From Methanolobus sp. (lineage in GTDB: Archaea; Halobacteriota; Methanosarcinia; Methanosarcinales; Methanosarcinaceae), in NCBI RefSeq assembly GCF_016278365.1, contig NZ_JADQBZ010000003.1:62001-126000 (forward strand): a DNA stretch of 64,000 bases, in the 5' to 3' direction. Shown one piece after another: positions 27,631 to 37,183 of this stretch (the first letter of the stretch is position 1; the number at the start of each line of letters is the position of its first letter). The translations under genes and the position numbers were made by a program. The notes below the pieces were generated by a model that saw nothing but the letters and a program-made list of their open reading frames with translations, had not been told where the DNA came from and ran no database searches.

Positions 27631-27882
27631 ATGGAAAAAGAGTTCCGGGAAAATGAGGATGTTGATCTTCTGGACATTGAAGGTGACGATCTGGAAGAAA
27701 CAGTGCAGGTCTGTCCCGTCTGCGGTAGTATCGATTTGTATTACGAAGCTGGTGGTGTCGAGGGTATGTATCACTGCAAGCATTGCGGCTACATAGGTTC
27801 TTTCATTATCGAGGCCAACGAGGAGATGGCCAGATTGATCCGTAAAGAATACGAAAACAAGGAACGTAACACTGCACTTTGA
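27631..27882 (+). CDS. Small zinc-ribbon protein
   Basis: The 83-aa product has an acidic N-terminus and a compact zinc ribbon, CPVCGS, then CKHCGY, 23 residues apart, followed by an acidic helix. Archaeal zinc ribbons of this sort occur in small transcription- or ribosome-associated proteins. It follows the DUF523/1722 gene by 67 bp on the same strand and may share its transcript. No partner can be named. Confidence 0.72.
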   Translation: MEKEFRENEDVDLLDIEGDDLEETVQVCPVCGSIDLYYEAGGVEGMYHCKHCGYIGSFIIEANEEMARLIRKEYENKERNTAL

Positions 27883-27978
27883 ACACAGTTATTAATGTAT
27901 CCATGTGGTAAGGATATGCAGTAATACTTGATGATTTGTACGAATACAATATATAATAATAGTAATAATAATAATATT

Positions 27979-28013
27979 TAAAAAAGTAACTACGGGTATC
28001 ATTAAGTGATACC
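27979..28013 (-). terminator. Intrinsic-type terminator after the S3Ae gene
   Basis: On the minus strand just after the S3Ae stop, GGTATCA and TGATACC form a perfect 7-bp stem around a 5-base loop (27,995-28,013), followed by a run of six T (27,980-27,985). A (TAA)n microsatellite lies beyond it at about 27,951-27,977. Stem plus T run fits a transcription terminator. Confidence 0.6.
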
Positions 28014-28036
28014 TCGAGTCTTCAGATGTTTTGGAA

Positions 28037-28627
28037 TTAAGCAGCTACCGGGAAAACCTTAACTTCGGTCTTCCTGATCTCAACCCTTCTGAGCGGGTAG
28101 ATGTATTTAGCATTCCTGTAGATATTTGCGGAAAGCTTGCCCATGATAGCTTCTTCGATGAACTGCTCGAAATTCAGTTCGGCTGCGCGCTCAACGACGA
28201 TTCTGTCCATAATTTCCCTGATGGACTTTATCTGGCTTGTCCTTGCCCTCTTGACCGTGAAGCAGATAGGCTTCACCCTTATGACGTAACCGTCCCTTGT
28301 GGTAACATCGAGGTTGGTGTCGATCCTTGAGGTCTGGCGCTTTACAATGGAGCGCAGGTAATCGGTGGTTATCTCGTGACCCATGAATCTGGTGTTGGCA
28401 ACGTCACCGTTGACTTCATTGATCTCGAGTATGAGCTTTGTGTTGTGCTTTGTGAAATCGTTTGCGATCTCTCCGACAGTGGTCTCAACGATACGGCCAA
28501 TGAGCTGCCCTGGATCTTCTGCAGGGGTTACTCCGATATTTGTCCTGCTGATGAATTCGGGTGTCTCTACATTATACCAGGTCTTTGACTTCCATTTGTC
28601 TAACTTTCTCTGAACTTTCTTTGCCAA
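28037..28627 (-). CDS. rps3ae: 30S ribosomal protein S3Ae (eS1)
   Basis: This 196-aa protein is the archaeal/eukaryotic small-subunit protein S1e/S3Ae: [43 protein letters not shown], and the end [12 protein letters not shown]. The start codon is TTG at 28,627, placed 6 bp after a perfect GGAGGA, and the N-terminus [11 protein letters not shown] is typical, so the TTG is convincing. It is a stand-alone gene with its own hairpin terminator downstream. Confidence 0.95.
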   Translation of the reverse strand: MAKKVQRKLDKWKSKTWYNVETPEFISRTNIGVTPAEDPGQLIGRIVETTVGEIANDFTKHNTKLILEINEVNGDVANTRFMGHEITTDYLRSIVKRQTSRIDTNLDVTTRDGYVIRVKPICFTVKRARTSQIKSIREIMDRIVVERAAELNFEQFIEEAIMGKLSANIYRNAKYIYPLRRVEIRKTEVKVFPVAA

Positions 28628-28935
28628 GGAATTCCTCCGGATGAGTGTAATCTTATGATATTAGTAAATTAACGTGATTAGTGTAAGTGTTCGACGTTCG
28701 GTCATGATATGAAATAACCTATGCATTAGTTTGGCTCTCTATACTAGTCATGTCTATATATAAAGAAATCGGTTCATCCGGTATTTTATAAAGTGCCGCG
28801 ATGCAGCTATATGAAATATCCATTCGTCCAGAAAGTATGTTCTTTCCAGAAATGAAGAGACAATTCTTCGGGATAAAAATTCCAGATGTGATATGGAATA
28901 TATGATTTCAATGTATTCATAATATAGCCATTCAG

Positions 28936-28957
28936 CCCATACCCTAAAGGGTATGGG
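28936..28957. promoter_or_regulatory. Perfect 22-bp palindrome, candidate operator
   Basis: CCCATACCCT, a 2-base spacer AA, then AGGGTATGGG: two exact 10-bp arms. It lies about 85 bp before the pentapeptide ATG and about 30-50 bp upstream of its TATA box, a position suited to an activator or repressor dimer. The spacer is too short for a stable RNA hairpin loop, which favours a DNA-binding site. Confidence 0.55.
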
Positions 28958-28988
28958 ATTTCTGGCTAGTTCTTTTAAAAAGCAAAAA

Positions 28989-29001
28989 ATTATATAAATT
29001 T
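28989..29001 (+). promoter_or_regulatory. TATA box of the pentapeptide-repeat gene
   Basis: The run AATTATATAAATT, preceded by A-rich DNA, is centred about 26-27 bp before the ATG at 29,021. That spacing puts the transcription start at or next to the start codon, so a leaderless mRNA is likely; no SD is visible. Confidence 0.6.
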
Positions 29002-29020
29002 GAGATAATTTGCCTCTATT

Positions 29021-29539
29021 ATGGAATATCAGCGTGAAGGGTTTGAAGAGGAAAGTTTCAAAAATATTGATTTTACAGATGCATCGTTCAGGAACTCGAA
29101 GTTTATTGACTGTAGCTTTGAAAACTGTAATTTACCAAACGTAGATTTGTACAACACAAGATTCCAAGATGTTACCTTCAAGAACTGTAAAATAATGGGG
29201 TTGGACTTTTCAAAATGCAACAACTTCCTGCTCACAATAGGATTTGAAGATTCATTCATATCTTACTCTATGTTTTCAGATATGAATATGGAAAACACGA
29301 ATTTTGTCAATTGCCAGATATATGATTGCGACTTCGTGAACACTAAGCTCAAAAATGCAAACTTTGAAGGTTCCGACCTTAAGAACAGCCTCTTCAGGAA
29401 CACGAACCTCAGCTTCACGTCCTTCAGGAATGCTAAGAACTACGATATCGACCCAAACAACAATTTCCTGAAAAAGACAAAATTCTCAATTCCTGAAGTG
29501 ATCTCACTTTTAAATATATATGACATTGAACTGGAATGA
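29021..29539 (+). CDS. Pentapeptide-repeat protein
   Basis: The 172-aa product is built almost wholly of A(D/N)LXX-type five-residue repeats with Phe at the centre: FKNIDFTDASF, then FENCNLPNVDL, DFVNTKLKNANF and SLFRNTNLSFTSF. They form a right-handed quadrilateral beta helix, followed by a capping region ending in an amphipathic helix. Such proteins can mimic DNA or act in binding; no gyrase link can be claimed. A truncated copy sharing a near-identical 198-bp block lies at 39,183-39,537. Expression is probably leaderless, under the palindrome upstream. Confidence 0.85.
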   Translation: MEYQREGFEEESFKNIDFTDASFRNSKFIDCSFENCNLPNVDLYNTRFQDVTFKNCKIMGLDFSKCNNFLLTIGFEDSFISYSMFSDMNMENTNFVNCQIYDCDFVNTKLKNANFEGSDLKNSLFRNTNLSFTSFRNAKNYDIDPNNNFLKKTKFSIPEVISLLNIYDIELE

Positions 29540-29702
29540 TCGGGGCCGTGATATCCATACCCGGCTGCTGTATTCCATCGCTGTCGAACCTGGTTGCATG
29601 CGTATGATTAATACATGATAAGCGCGATACAGGTCGACAACTGGATAGAACTGTTAGAATATCTTAGTTATAATACCATCAAAAAAGCTATAGAGGGCGA
29701 TT

Positions 29703-30488
29703 ATGAAGGACCCACTCAGGACACTAAGGGATACTAGACCGCTGATACACCACATAACGAACTGGGTGACAATATACGATTGCGCGAACATGACCAGAGC
29801 ATTCGGTGCACTCCCTGTAATGGCACATGCACCCGAAGAATGCGCGGACATGACCAATATATCATCCGCACTTGTTATCAACATCGGCACCCTGACAACT
29901 GAACTTATTGATTGCATGATCATCTCAGCGTCTGCGGCAAACAAGAAGGATATTCCGGTAGTGCTTGATGCAGTGGGTGTCGGCGCCACGAAATTCAGGG
30001 ACGATATGGCCGCGAAGATCCTTAATTCCGTCAATGTTGACATTATCAAAGGCAATTATTCCGAAGTGGCAAAGCTCGCAGGAGAACATGTCAAGACTAA
30101 GGGAGTAGAGGCGACCTCCATAGATGCTGACCCAAGACAAGTCTCAGTGACATTGGCAAAAGCCAGGTCATGTGTCGTTGTCATGACAGGCAAAGAGGAC
30201 ATTATCAGTGATGGCAAAAGGACTTTTGTTGTGAGGAACGGCCACGAACGGATGGGCTCCATTGTCGGAACCGGATGCATGGCCGCATCGGTAATAGCTT
30301 CATTTGCAGCGGTTAATCGCGATTATAGTGATGCTGCAAAGGATGCATTATGCTACTTCGGCTTAGCCGGTGAGCTGGCTGCTGCAAGATCCGATGGTCC
30401 CGGAAGCTTCAAGGTGCACCTGTATGATGAGGTATCCAACCTCTCAGATGAGAAAGCAGAGCCCCTGATGAACTTCGAAACACTATGA
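29703..30488 (+). CDS. thiM: Hydroxyethylthiazole kinase
   Basis: ThiM phosphorylates 4-methyl-5-(2-hydroxyethyl)thiazole for thiamine salvage. At 261 aa it is of normal length and shows the family pattern: [19 protein letters not shown] at the N-terminus, [29 protein letters not shown] and the ribokinase-like anion hole/catalytic [19 protein letters not shown] lies before the ATG. Its stop overlaps the reading frame of thiE, and the two form an operon. No TPP riboswitch (CTGAGA box) is visible upstream. Confidence 0.95.
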   Translation: MKDPLRTLRDTRPLIHHITNWVTIYDCANMTRAFGALPVMAHAPEECADMTNISSALVINIGTLTTELIDCMIISASAANKKDIPVVLDAVGVGATKFRDDMAAKILNSVNVDIIKGNYSEVAKLAGEHVKTKGVEATSIDADPRQVSVTLAKARSCVVVMTGKEDIISDGKRTFVVRNGHERMGSIVGTGCMAASVIASFAAVNRDYSDAAKDALCYFGLAGELAAARSDGPGSFKVHLYDEVSNLSDEKAEPLMNFETL

Positions 30489-30535
30489 ACTCTCAATGCT
30501 TTCCGGCCTTAACCGAATTGATTACGGGGATAGAT

Positions 30536-31186
30536 ATGGATAAAAGGAAACTGCTTGCCAAGATAGACTTCTATCTTGTCACGGATTCAGGTCTCTCTAA
30601 GAAGAGAACCTTGTCTGATGTACGTAACGCGGTGGAGGCAGGATGCAGGATAGTTCAATACCGTGAGAAGGACCGGAGCACGAAGGAGATGGTGAAAGAG
30701 GCTTTCCTCATTAAGGAAATATGTGAGGACAAAGCCATCTTCCTTGTCAATGACCGCATCGATGTTGCCATGGCGGTGGATGCCGACGGGGTCCATATCG
30801 GCCAGGACGATATGCCAATAGCAATAGCAAGACAGCTTCTCGGCGATGATAAGATAATCGGCCTTACTGTTCATAACCTAAAGGAGGCGCTGGAGGCCGA
30901 GCAGGATGGCGCTGACTACGTCGGCCTCAGCCCTATATTTGACACATCCACCAAAGAAGATGCAGGGAAGGGAATCGGCCCTGAAAGTATAAAGGGTGTG
31001 AAGAATGCATTGAACATCCCTATAGTCGCCATCGGCGGTATAAACAAGGAAAACTGCATGAGTGTGGTCCGGGGAGGCGCCGACAGTCTGGTTGCAATTT
31101 CAGCTGTTGTATGCAGCGATGATGTGAAAAGTGAAACGAAGTATTTTATTGATATGATCAGGATAACAAGGACGAACTTGTCCTAA
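30536..31186 (+). CDS. thiE: Thiamine-phosphate synthase
   Basis: ThiE joins HMP-pyrophosphate to thiazole phosphate to make thiamine phosphate. The TIM-barrel signatures are present: [46 protein letters not shown], then [18 protein letters not shown] and [11 protein letters not shown] choose ATG 30,536 (216 aa, GGGGAT upstream), which gives the usual N-terminus; an earlier in-frame ATG at 30,485 overlaps the thiM stop and adds 17 residues without similarity. It acts directly after ThiM. Confidence 0.95.
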   Translation: MDKRKLLAKIDFYLVTDSGLSKKRTLSDVRNAVEAGCRIVQYREKDRSTKEMVKEAFLIKEICEDKAIFLVNDRIDVAMAVDADGVHIGQDDMPIAIARQLLGDDKIIGLTVHNLKEALEAEQDGADYVGLSPIFDTSTKEDAGKGIGPESIKGVKNALNIPIVAIGGINKENCMSVVRGGADSLVAISAVVCSDDVKSETKYFIDMIRITRTNLS

Positions 31187-31384
31187 AGGTGACGGATCCA
31201 TATCAAAGACCGAACTCTTTTTTAATGAGACCTAGGCTTCCTATCTATCCCTGCTTTCGGAATTATTCTTCCACAAAAATATATAAACTCTAACAGCTTA
31301 CTTTTCAGGGTTAGGGTATAATGTCAATCTGTTGTTAAGGTATTAGCAATACTTTACTTTAAGTTTAGTAATGGAGGAGTGATT

Positions 31385-32320
31385 ATGAAAGCCGCTCAGA
31401 TAAATGAATACGGAACAGATGTTGTCGTGATAAGCCGTAATGTCAATACACCTGAGATTGCATCGGGAAAGGTTCTTGTGAAGGTACATGCCGCAGGTGT
31501 GAATCCCTTTGACTGGAAAATACGTGAAGGGTATGTGCCCCCTACGGACAAATTCAGTTTTCCGATAACACTCGGCGGAGATTTTGCCGGTACGGTAATA
31601 GATGTCGGCCAAGGCGTAACCCTGTATAGGACAGGTGATCACGTATATGGCAGCGGGCTTATCCTGTCGGGGGGCTCGGGGGCCTTTGCTGAATTCGTAT
31701 TAGCTGAAGAGAAACTGACAGCCCTAAAACCGGAAAAGGCAAGTTACCTGGAAGCTGCCGCGCTGCCTCTTACAGGTGTGAGTGCATGGGATGTTCTTTT
31801 TGACAAAATGAAGCTGCATAAAGGACAGAAGATACTCATACACGGGGGTTCGGGGGGGATTGGTTCAATGGCAATCCAGATGGCAAAGTATCTGGGCGCC
31901 CATGTGGCAACAACCGCCAGGAAAGATAAAAGCGAATATCTCAAGACCCTTGGAGCTGATGAGATAATCGACTATAAAGACGAGGTCTTTGAGGAAAAGC
32001 TGGAAGATTTCGATGCAGTTTTTGATACGGTAGGCGGGGATACTTACAAAAGGTCCTTTAAGGCCCTTAAGAAAGGAGGCATCATCGTTTCAATGCTTGA
32101 ACAGCCTGACCATGAGTTAATGGATAAGTATCAGGTGAATGCAGTGGGACAATCTACCAGGATCAATAGCCATCAACTGAAGAAGTTAGCAGGGCTCTTT
32201 GACAGTGGAATAATCACAGTCACTATTGAAAGGGTATTCCCCCTGGAAGAAACAGGACAGGCTCTGGAATATCAGCGCACCGGAAGCGTGAAAGGAAAGG
32301 TTGTCATAGAAATAGCGTAA
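31385..32320 (+). CDS. Zinc-free MDR-family NAD(P)H oxidoreductase (quinone-reductase-like)
   Basis: The 311-aa protein, from the ATG behind TGGAGGAG, is a medium-chain dehydrogenase/reductase: N-terminal GroES-like fold with VNPFDWKIREGY and GGDFAGTVIDVG, then a Rossmann fold with ILIHGGSGGIGSMAIQMAK (NADPH site) and VFDTVGGDTYKRS. The zinc ligands of alcohol dehydrogenases are missing, so it belongs to the quinone oxidoreductase branch. The substrate is unknown; reduction of quinones or enones is typical. It is monocistronic. Confidence 0.88.
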   Translation: MKAAQINEYGTDVVVISRNVNTPEIASGKVLVKVHAAGVNPFDWKIREGYVPPTDKFSFPITLGGDFAGTVIDVGQGVTLYRTGDHVYGSGLILSGGSGAFAEFVLAEEKLTALKPEKASYLEAAALPLTGVSAWDVLFDKMKLHKGQKILIHGGSGGIGSMAIQMAKYLGAHVATTARKDKSEYLKTLGADEIIDYKDEVFEEKLEDFDAVFDTVGGDTYKRSFKALKKGGIIVSMLEQPDHELMDKYQVNAVGQSTRINSHQLKKLAGLFDSGIITVTIERVFPLEETGQALEYQRTGSVKGKVVIEIA

Positions 32321-32392
32321 GGAACCTTTCTTCTGTTATTCTTAATTTTTGAGACTTCTCAGGACGCTTACTATGGAATTAGAAAAGAAGAA

Positions 32393-33961
32393 TCAGAGGA
32401 ACCTGATTCCTCTGGGGATCTCTCCCACTCTTTTCCTGAATTCCTCGGGCCAGTTGGCAGGGTCCAGTCCCTTCTGTGCAAAGAATGCCGATGCCCATCT
32501 TTCAAGGCCGACACCGGAGCAGCCTGACCAGAGTTCTTCACCGGTCTGGCATTTTACATTGAATCCTGAAGGGTACTTGTTCCCATTCACACTGACATTC
32601 TGGAATTCCAGCCACTCGCCATCCGGTCCGCGGTAAGGCAGGACTGCTTCATAATCGGTTGTACCGGCTTCGGTCTGTTCGGCAACCCCTGTAAGTCCTT
32701 CCTGCGCCATGAACCATGGTGTGACCCATGCTTTCCGCCACTCCAGGTCGAGTATCTCGTTAAAGATATGCATGTACCTTTCGTGCAATTCGTTAGCGGC
32801 TTTTATCACCTGATCTTTGGTTCCCACCCAGACGATCTCTATCCTGTGGAACTCATCCACACGCTCCATGCCGTGGATGCCGCCGCTCTCGTACCTGTGC
32901 GAGGTGCCTGACCTGTCAAATACCCTTATAGGGAACTCGTCGGTGGGTATTGTTTCACCCTGCAGGTATGTCCAGAAAGGAGGGCACTGCGCGTAGCACA
33001 TTCCACCTATCGGATCACCTATCTTCTCTTTGATAAGGGATGTAGGGACCTCAAGGGTTACTTTATAATGGTCAATGACCTCTTCCCAGTATTTTGGATC
33101 TCTGGTCTTGGGAGGACATACATAGTATATTTCGGGATAGACGCCTTTTGCATGCCCGGATTTCTGCCAGACTTCCCATGGAACTAACTTTGGGAAGATC
33201 ATCTCCCTGTATGCCAACGGCTGGAGCAGTTCCTCGAGAACTATCCTCTCAAAAGCCCTGAACATCTTTGTGGACTGCGGGCCGTGTATCCACTGTCCCC
33301 GGCTGGCTCCTCTCTTTATCCAGCCAGCTTCCACCATAGCCTGTGTGGGATCTTCCGAGAACTTGTGCTCCTTCTTTTCGCTCTGCCAGAGCACATGCCA
33401 GTGTTCGGCCTTCCCGCCATAGGACTGCTGCTCTATCTTCTCCTCCATCAGGGACAGTATCCTGTCAGGAACACGGTTTGACATGGCAGAGTCATCAACA
33501 TCAAGATCCAGCCTGAGAGTTCCTTCATTATACGTGATAGATCTCACATAAGGGATCTTCACTTCAGTAAGTGGCTCTTCTGACTGCATCTCTATAATGA
33601 ACGAGCCCACTTCAGTACCGCGTACTCCTATCCGGAAATCCTTTCCAAGTTTTGCAGCAAGGGGCTTTTTCATACGCATCAATGCGTCGTGTACTCTTAC
33701 ATGCCTCCCGGACTCGATGGTAAGATTGATACGATCTCCCTCGACGCTCCATTCCACTACTTTTGCTCCCTGTCCTTCCGGGGCACCTTTTGTGAATATG
33801 GTGTCGTTGGATTCATCTATTAAGGCGCCTATGGCATCCTTTGCCGGTGTGGCATCGGCACTAGTCTTGATGGCACACTCCAGCCTGAACTTCAATCCGG
33901 TTGAGCTGTCGCCTCTGACTTCATCCTGCGGACAGCAATTATCTCTCTTTTTAACTTCCAT
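32393..33961 (-). CDS. serS: Methanogen-type (class II, atypical) seryl-tRNA synthetase
   Basis: This is the rare SerRS of methanogens, about 502 aa in Methanosarcina barkeri and similar over the whole length: [16 protein letters not shown] near the start, [12 protein letters not shown]-like [13 protein letters not shown], the zinc-binding region [27 protein letters not shown], and the C-terminal [15 protein letters not shown] ending [12 protein letters not shown] 33,961 gives 522 aa with a 22-residue N-terminal extension that I cannot match. A TTG at 33,895 would start MKFRLE and match the family N-terminus better. It is a single gene, convergent with the oxidoreductase. Confidence 0.95.
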   Translation of the reverse strand: MEVKKRDNCCPQDEVRGDSSTGLKFRLECAIKTSADATPAKDAIGALIDESNDTIFTKGAPEGQGAKVVEWSVEGDRINLTIESGRHVRVHDALMRMKKPLAAKLGKDFRIGVRGTEVGSFIIEMQSEEPLTEVKIPYVRSITYNEGTLRLDLDVDDSAMSNRVPDRILSLMEEKIEQQSYGGKAEHWHVLWQSEKKEHKFSEDPTQAMVEAGWIKRGASRGQWIHGPQSTKMFRAFERIVLEELLQPLAYREMIFPKLVPWEVWQKSGHAKGVYPEIYYVCPPKTRDPKYWEEVIDHYKVTLEVPTSLIKEKIGDPIGGMCYAQCPPFWTYLQGETIPTDEFPIRVFDRSGTSHRYESGGIHGMERVDEFHRIEIVWVGTKDQVIKAANELHERYMHIFNEILDLEWRKAWVTPWFMAQEGLTGVAEQTEAGTTDYEAVLPYRGPDGEWLEFQNVSVNGNKYPSGFNVKCQTGEELWSGCSGVGLERWASAFFAQKGLDPANWPEEFRKRVGEIPRGIRFL

Positions 33962-34377
33962 TCTTATTCCGTTCCTGAAATGATGATATGAATAAGCGAA
34001 CTTCACTCACATTAATTTGCAAAGTGCTTCTCTACATGATTATGGTATCTTAGATGCATCTTTTGCCAGATGTATCTTATGCCAGATGTATTTTTTAATA
34101 ATTAAGGACTTCTCTTTTTTGCTCGTGTCCATGAAGGTGTCAGATTGGCTCCTAAAATCCTGATTCTAATTGCATACTGTTAATATATTTCGCATTCTTC
34201 ATTTGCATAAACAAGTATCTTAAAAAGAGCTCCGGGGAAGCATAGAAACTGAAGCGATGATAAGATATAACCAGGTCTTATTTTACCCGTGTTTTAACAT
34301 TTGATTTCAATTGGAGTGCATGCTACTGTTTAAATTTGAATGCTATATACAAGGAAGAAAGGATATCCGACCTATCC
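33962..34377. other. Intergenic region between serS and the histidine kinase
   Basis: These 416 bp carry no convincing ORF. A short direct duplication, CTTTTGCCAGATGTAT and CTTATGCCAGATGTAT, is seen at about 34,059-34,091. AT-rich runs (34,085-34,100 and 34,183-34,190) may serve the serS promoter on the minus strand. Nothing else is recognised. Confidence 0.4.
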
Positions 34378-36627
34378 TTAATCCCGGACTCTGCTTTGGT
34401 CTTCCGGTCCGAGTGGAATCACTAACGTGAAAATACTACCCTCCCCTACTTTGCTTTCAACCCGAATCCTGCCACCGTGCATCTCGACAAACTTCTTGAC
34501 AAGGGTAAGGCCCAGTCCGGTACCCTCATGTTCACGAGTAATATACGGATTCAGCTGTTTGAATGGCTGGAAGAGTTTGTCCATATCCCCCTGTGCAATA
34601 CCTATACCTGTGTCTGCCACAGCTATCCGGACAAAATTACCAGAACGCTGAGCTTCAATTGCAACATGGCCTTTTTCCTGTGTGAACTTAATAGCATTGC
34701 TTGTAAGATTGAAAAGGATCTGTTTTAATTTGGTTTTATCTGCATTGATCACTCCCAGCTGAGAATCAACTTTGACATTCAGATGGATACCCTTTTTCAT
34801 TGCAAGAGGAGATGTTAATGTCATAATTTCATCAATTGAGTCTGAAACATAGAATTTTTCGTATTCAAGCTCCATCTTACCGGCTTCAACTTTAGAAAGG
34901 TCGAGGATATCATTAATGAGATGTAACAGATGATTGCCACCCTGCAGAATATAATCTATGTATGTTGCCTGTTTTTCATTCAGGTCACCATAATTTCCAT
35001 TAAGCAATATATCGGAAAAACCGATTATAGAATTTAGTGGAGTCCTTAGCTCATGGCTCATCGTAGCAAGGAACTCATCTTTGCTCTGGTTGGCAGTCTC
35101 GGCTGCAATTTTAGCATTCAGCAATTCTTCTTCGGCCTGTTTGCGCTCAGTAATATCCCTGCATACACAAAAACTCAGCTTCCTCTCTCCAAATCGAGCT
35201 GCATTTGCGTTTATCTCCACATCAAGGAGAGTACCATCCTTGCGAAGCTGGCGGGTCTCATGAAGAATTCCTTTACTATCTGCAAAATGAAGCATTTCAA
35301 GTAGTTGCTCGCGTGTGTAGTTAATATCCCAATCCCACATGTACAATGTCTGCATTTCTTCGTGTGAGTAGCCTAGCATTTCGGCATATCGGGGGTTTGC
35401 TTCAAAGACCTTGCCATCCTGGTCGATAATGACTATCCCATCCCGGGACTGCTCCATGAGGATTCGACGCCATAGATTCTCCTCATCTATCTTTAACTCG
35501 GCCATCTTGCGTTCTGTGATATCCTGCAATGACCCTGTCACCTTCACAACCTTACCGTCGTTCGTTTTCGGATGACCTATACAGCGAACCCATTTTTGAT
35601 TTTCGTTGGCCGGGAACAATTCCAGTTCCAGATCATATGATTCTCCTTTTTCCACAGCATTCTGAACAGATTTTTCGAAGATTTCTTTTGAGGCAGGAGA
35701 ATAGAAACTCAATACAAATTCAAGATTTTTAGGGCTACTTGCATCTGTATTATATATCTTTGCAACTTCAGGGGTCCAGGTGTACTCACCAGTTGATATG
35801 TCAAATTCCCAGCCACCTACCTTGGCAATCCTGCCGACTTCATTGAGAAGTGATTTACTTTCCCGCAATTTGCTCTTCGTAAGTTTACTTTCGGTAATGT
35901 CCTGTATCATCCCTATGACTACATTCCTTTCAGTATAGTATTCAGCCATGGAGTGTACAATGCGTATTTTACCGTCTTTAGGTCTCATTATACGGAATTG
36001 TACATCATAAGGCACATCCTTCTCCACCAGGTCTCTCAGTGCCTTGTCCAGCATCGGCCTGTATTTTGGCAGTGAAGCTTTTTGTATTTGTTCAATGGTA
36101 ATTTGTCCGCCATAGAGACCGTAGATGTTTCTTGCTTCCTCCGAAGCATCCACTTTACCAGAGTTAAGGTCAAACTCCCAGCTTCCTACATGTGCTATTT
36201 TCTGTGCAGTATGAAGCTGCATTTCTTTCCTTCGCAGTTCATCATCCGCCAGCTTGCGTTCAGTGATATCGTGAACTATATAATAGAACAAACTTTGCGA
36301 CTTTAGTTCAAGTGGGCCGCTGTAAATTTCAACATCGCGTATCTCATCATTAGCAAGACGATGCCTACTGAAAAAACAATTACTCGTTTCATCCACATTT
36401 ATTTGTGTGTCATCCCTGATCTCTTCGTATGATAGAGCGTTTATATGAGTAATTTTCCGGGAGCTTAACTCTTCAAGTGTCCATCCATAATACTTGCATG
36501 CAGCCTTATTTGCATCAATAATATGAGAGGTTACAGGGTCAATAAGAAGGACAACTGCGTTATTCTCCTTAAAAAAAGACCGATACATACCATTATTTTC
36601 ATCAAGCCGAAATTGTTTTTTAGTCAT
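34378..36627 (-). CDS. Multi-PAS sensor histidine kinase
   Basis: From the ATG at 36,627 the protein is 749 aa; an in-frame ATG at 36,720 adds 31 residues of doubtful value. It has four PAS/PAC units in series, each ending with an (I)TERK- or TESK-type linker, then a HisKA dimerisation helix with phospho-acceptor FLATMSHELRTPLNSIIGFS and an HATPase_c domain with N box SNAIKFT, G1 VADTGIGIA and G2 GTGLGLTLVKKF. No membrane segment or signal peptide is present, so it senses a cytoplasmic cue. There is no adjacent response regulator; orphan multi-PAS kinases are common in Methanosarcinales. Confidence 0.9.
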   Translation of the reverse strand: MTKKQFRLDENNGMYRSFFKENNAVVLLIDPVTSHIIDANKAACKYYGWTLEELSSRKITHINALSYEEIRDDTQINVDETSNCFFSRHRLANDEIRDVEIYSGPLELKSQSLFYYIVHDITERKLADDELRRKEMQLHTAQKIAHVGSWEFDLNSGKVDASEEARNIYGLYGGQITIEQIQKASLPKYRPMLDKALRDLVEKDVPYDVQFRIMRPKDGKIRIVHSMAEYYTERNVVIGMIQDITESKLTKSKLRESKSLLNEVGRIAKVGGWEFDISTGEYTWTPEVAKIYNTDASSPKNLEFVLSFYSPASKEIFEKSVQNAVEKGESYDLELELFPANENQKWVRCIGHPKTNDGKVVKVTGSLQDITERKMAELKIDEENLWRRILMEQSRDGIVIIDQDGKVFEANPRYAEMLGYSHEEMQTLYMWDWDINYTREQLLEMLHFADSKGILHETRQLRKDGTLLDVEINANAARFGERKLSFCVCRDITERKQAEEELLNAKIAAETANQSKDEFLATMSHELRTPLNSIIGFSDILLNGNYGDLNEKQATYIDYILQGGNHLLHLINDILDLSKVEAGKMELEYEKFYVSDSIDEIMTLTSPLAMKKGIHLNVKVDSQLGVINADKTKLKQILFNLTSNAIKFTQEKGHVAIEAQRSGNFVRIAVADTGIGIAQGDMDKLFQPFKQLNPYITREHEGTGLGLTLVKKFVEMHGGRIRVESKVGEGSIFTLVIPLGPEDQSRVRD

Positions 36628-37183
36628 GAGATATCTCAAGCCTTCATTTTGGCAAATTGATAATCCGTGTTGGCATATAAACATCTGTTGGAACGCTCTA
36701 TGCACAATAGCACATTCCATGTAAAACAGGAGTTGGAGGGACTCCTAAGCCATCCCTTTATAAATTATCACGGGCACCTGATATATACTCGCACATATAT
36801 AAATATGCCCTTATTAATCGATAGACTACTAGAGGGTATCTAATTAGCTCCTGAAAACCTTGTTATAATTTGACGGTGTTCCCTGGTATTTCACGATCCG
36901 CATTATTCATCCATGAAATGTCAAGACACGGATTAACGCATATCTACACAGCTCTTATCTTTTTCCAGTCTTAGCTTCCAGAACTGCCATGAATCCTGTT
37001 GACCCTGTTAATCCGTGTCTTAAACATAATTTGAAAATAGATAGACTTAATGAAAAAATGAATAGGTTTTTAAATCAAAATTCTAGTTGGATAACCTCTA
37101 CTATACACATTGAAAAGAAAAACAGTGCTTCCAATAACATAGAGCAATAAAAAGAAGCTTCAAGCAACATGTGCATAAAGTGA
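36628..37183. other. Gene-poor region between the kinase and the DJ-1-like gene
   Basis: About 550 bp with no supported ORF. The first part holds the kinase promoter region (AT-rich around 36,790-36,845). The middle contains the 99-bp inverted-repeat element listed separately. The end is AT-rich, without a recognisable gene. Confidence 0.45.
36923..37021. repeat. 99-bp element bounded by perfect 15-bp inverted repeats
   Basis: AAGACACGGATTAAC at 36,923-36,937 has an exact reverse complement at 37,007-37,021. The 69 bp between them have no ORF. The size and the exact termini fit a miniature inverted-repeat (MITE-like) or dispersed repetitive element. No flanking target duplication is obvious, and with a 69-bp loop a role as an RNA structure is also possible. 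Confidence 0.5.

Larger units (their letters stand above)
28628..29020. other. Intergenic region with divergent promoters and a 22-bp palindrome
   Basis: These 393 bp separate S3Ae from the pentapeptide gene and hold no ORF. An AT-rich run around 28,750-28,760 (TATATATAAA) may serve the S3Ae promoter on the minus strand. The palindrome and the TATA box for the pentapeptide gene are listed separately. Confidence 0.5.

Noticed and set aside
27951-27977. Tandem TAA microsatellite as a regulatory repeat
   Set aside because: It lies between convergent gene ends behind a terminator; simple sequence slippage explains it.
29540-29702. TPP riboswitch before thiM
   Set aside because: No CTGAGA box or other conserved TPP aptamer element is present.
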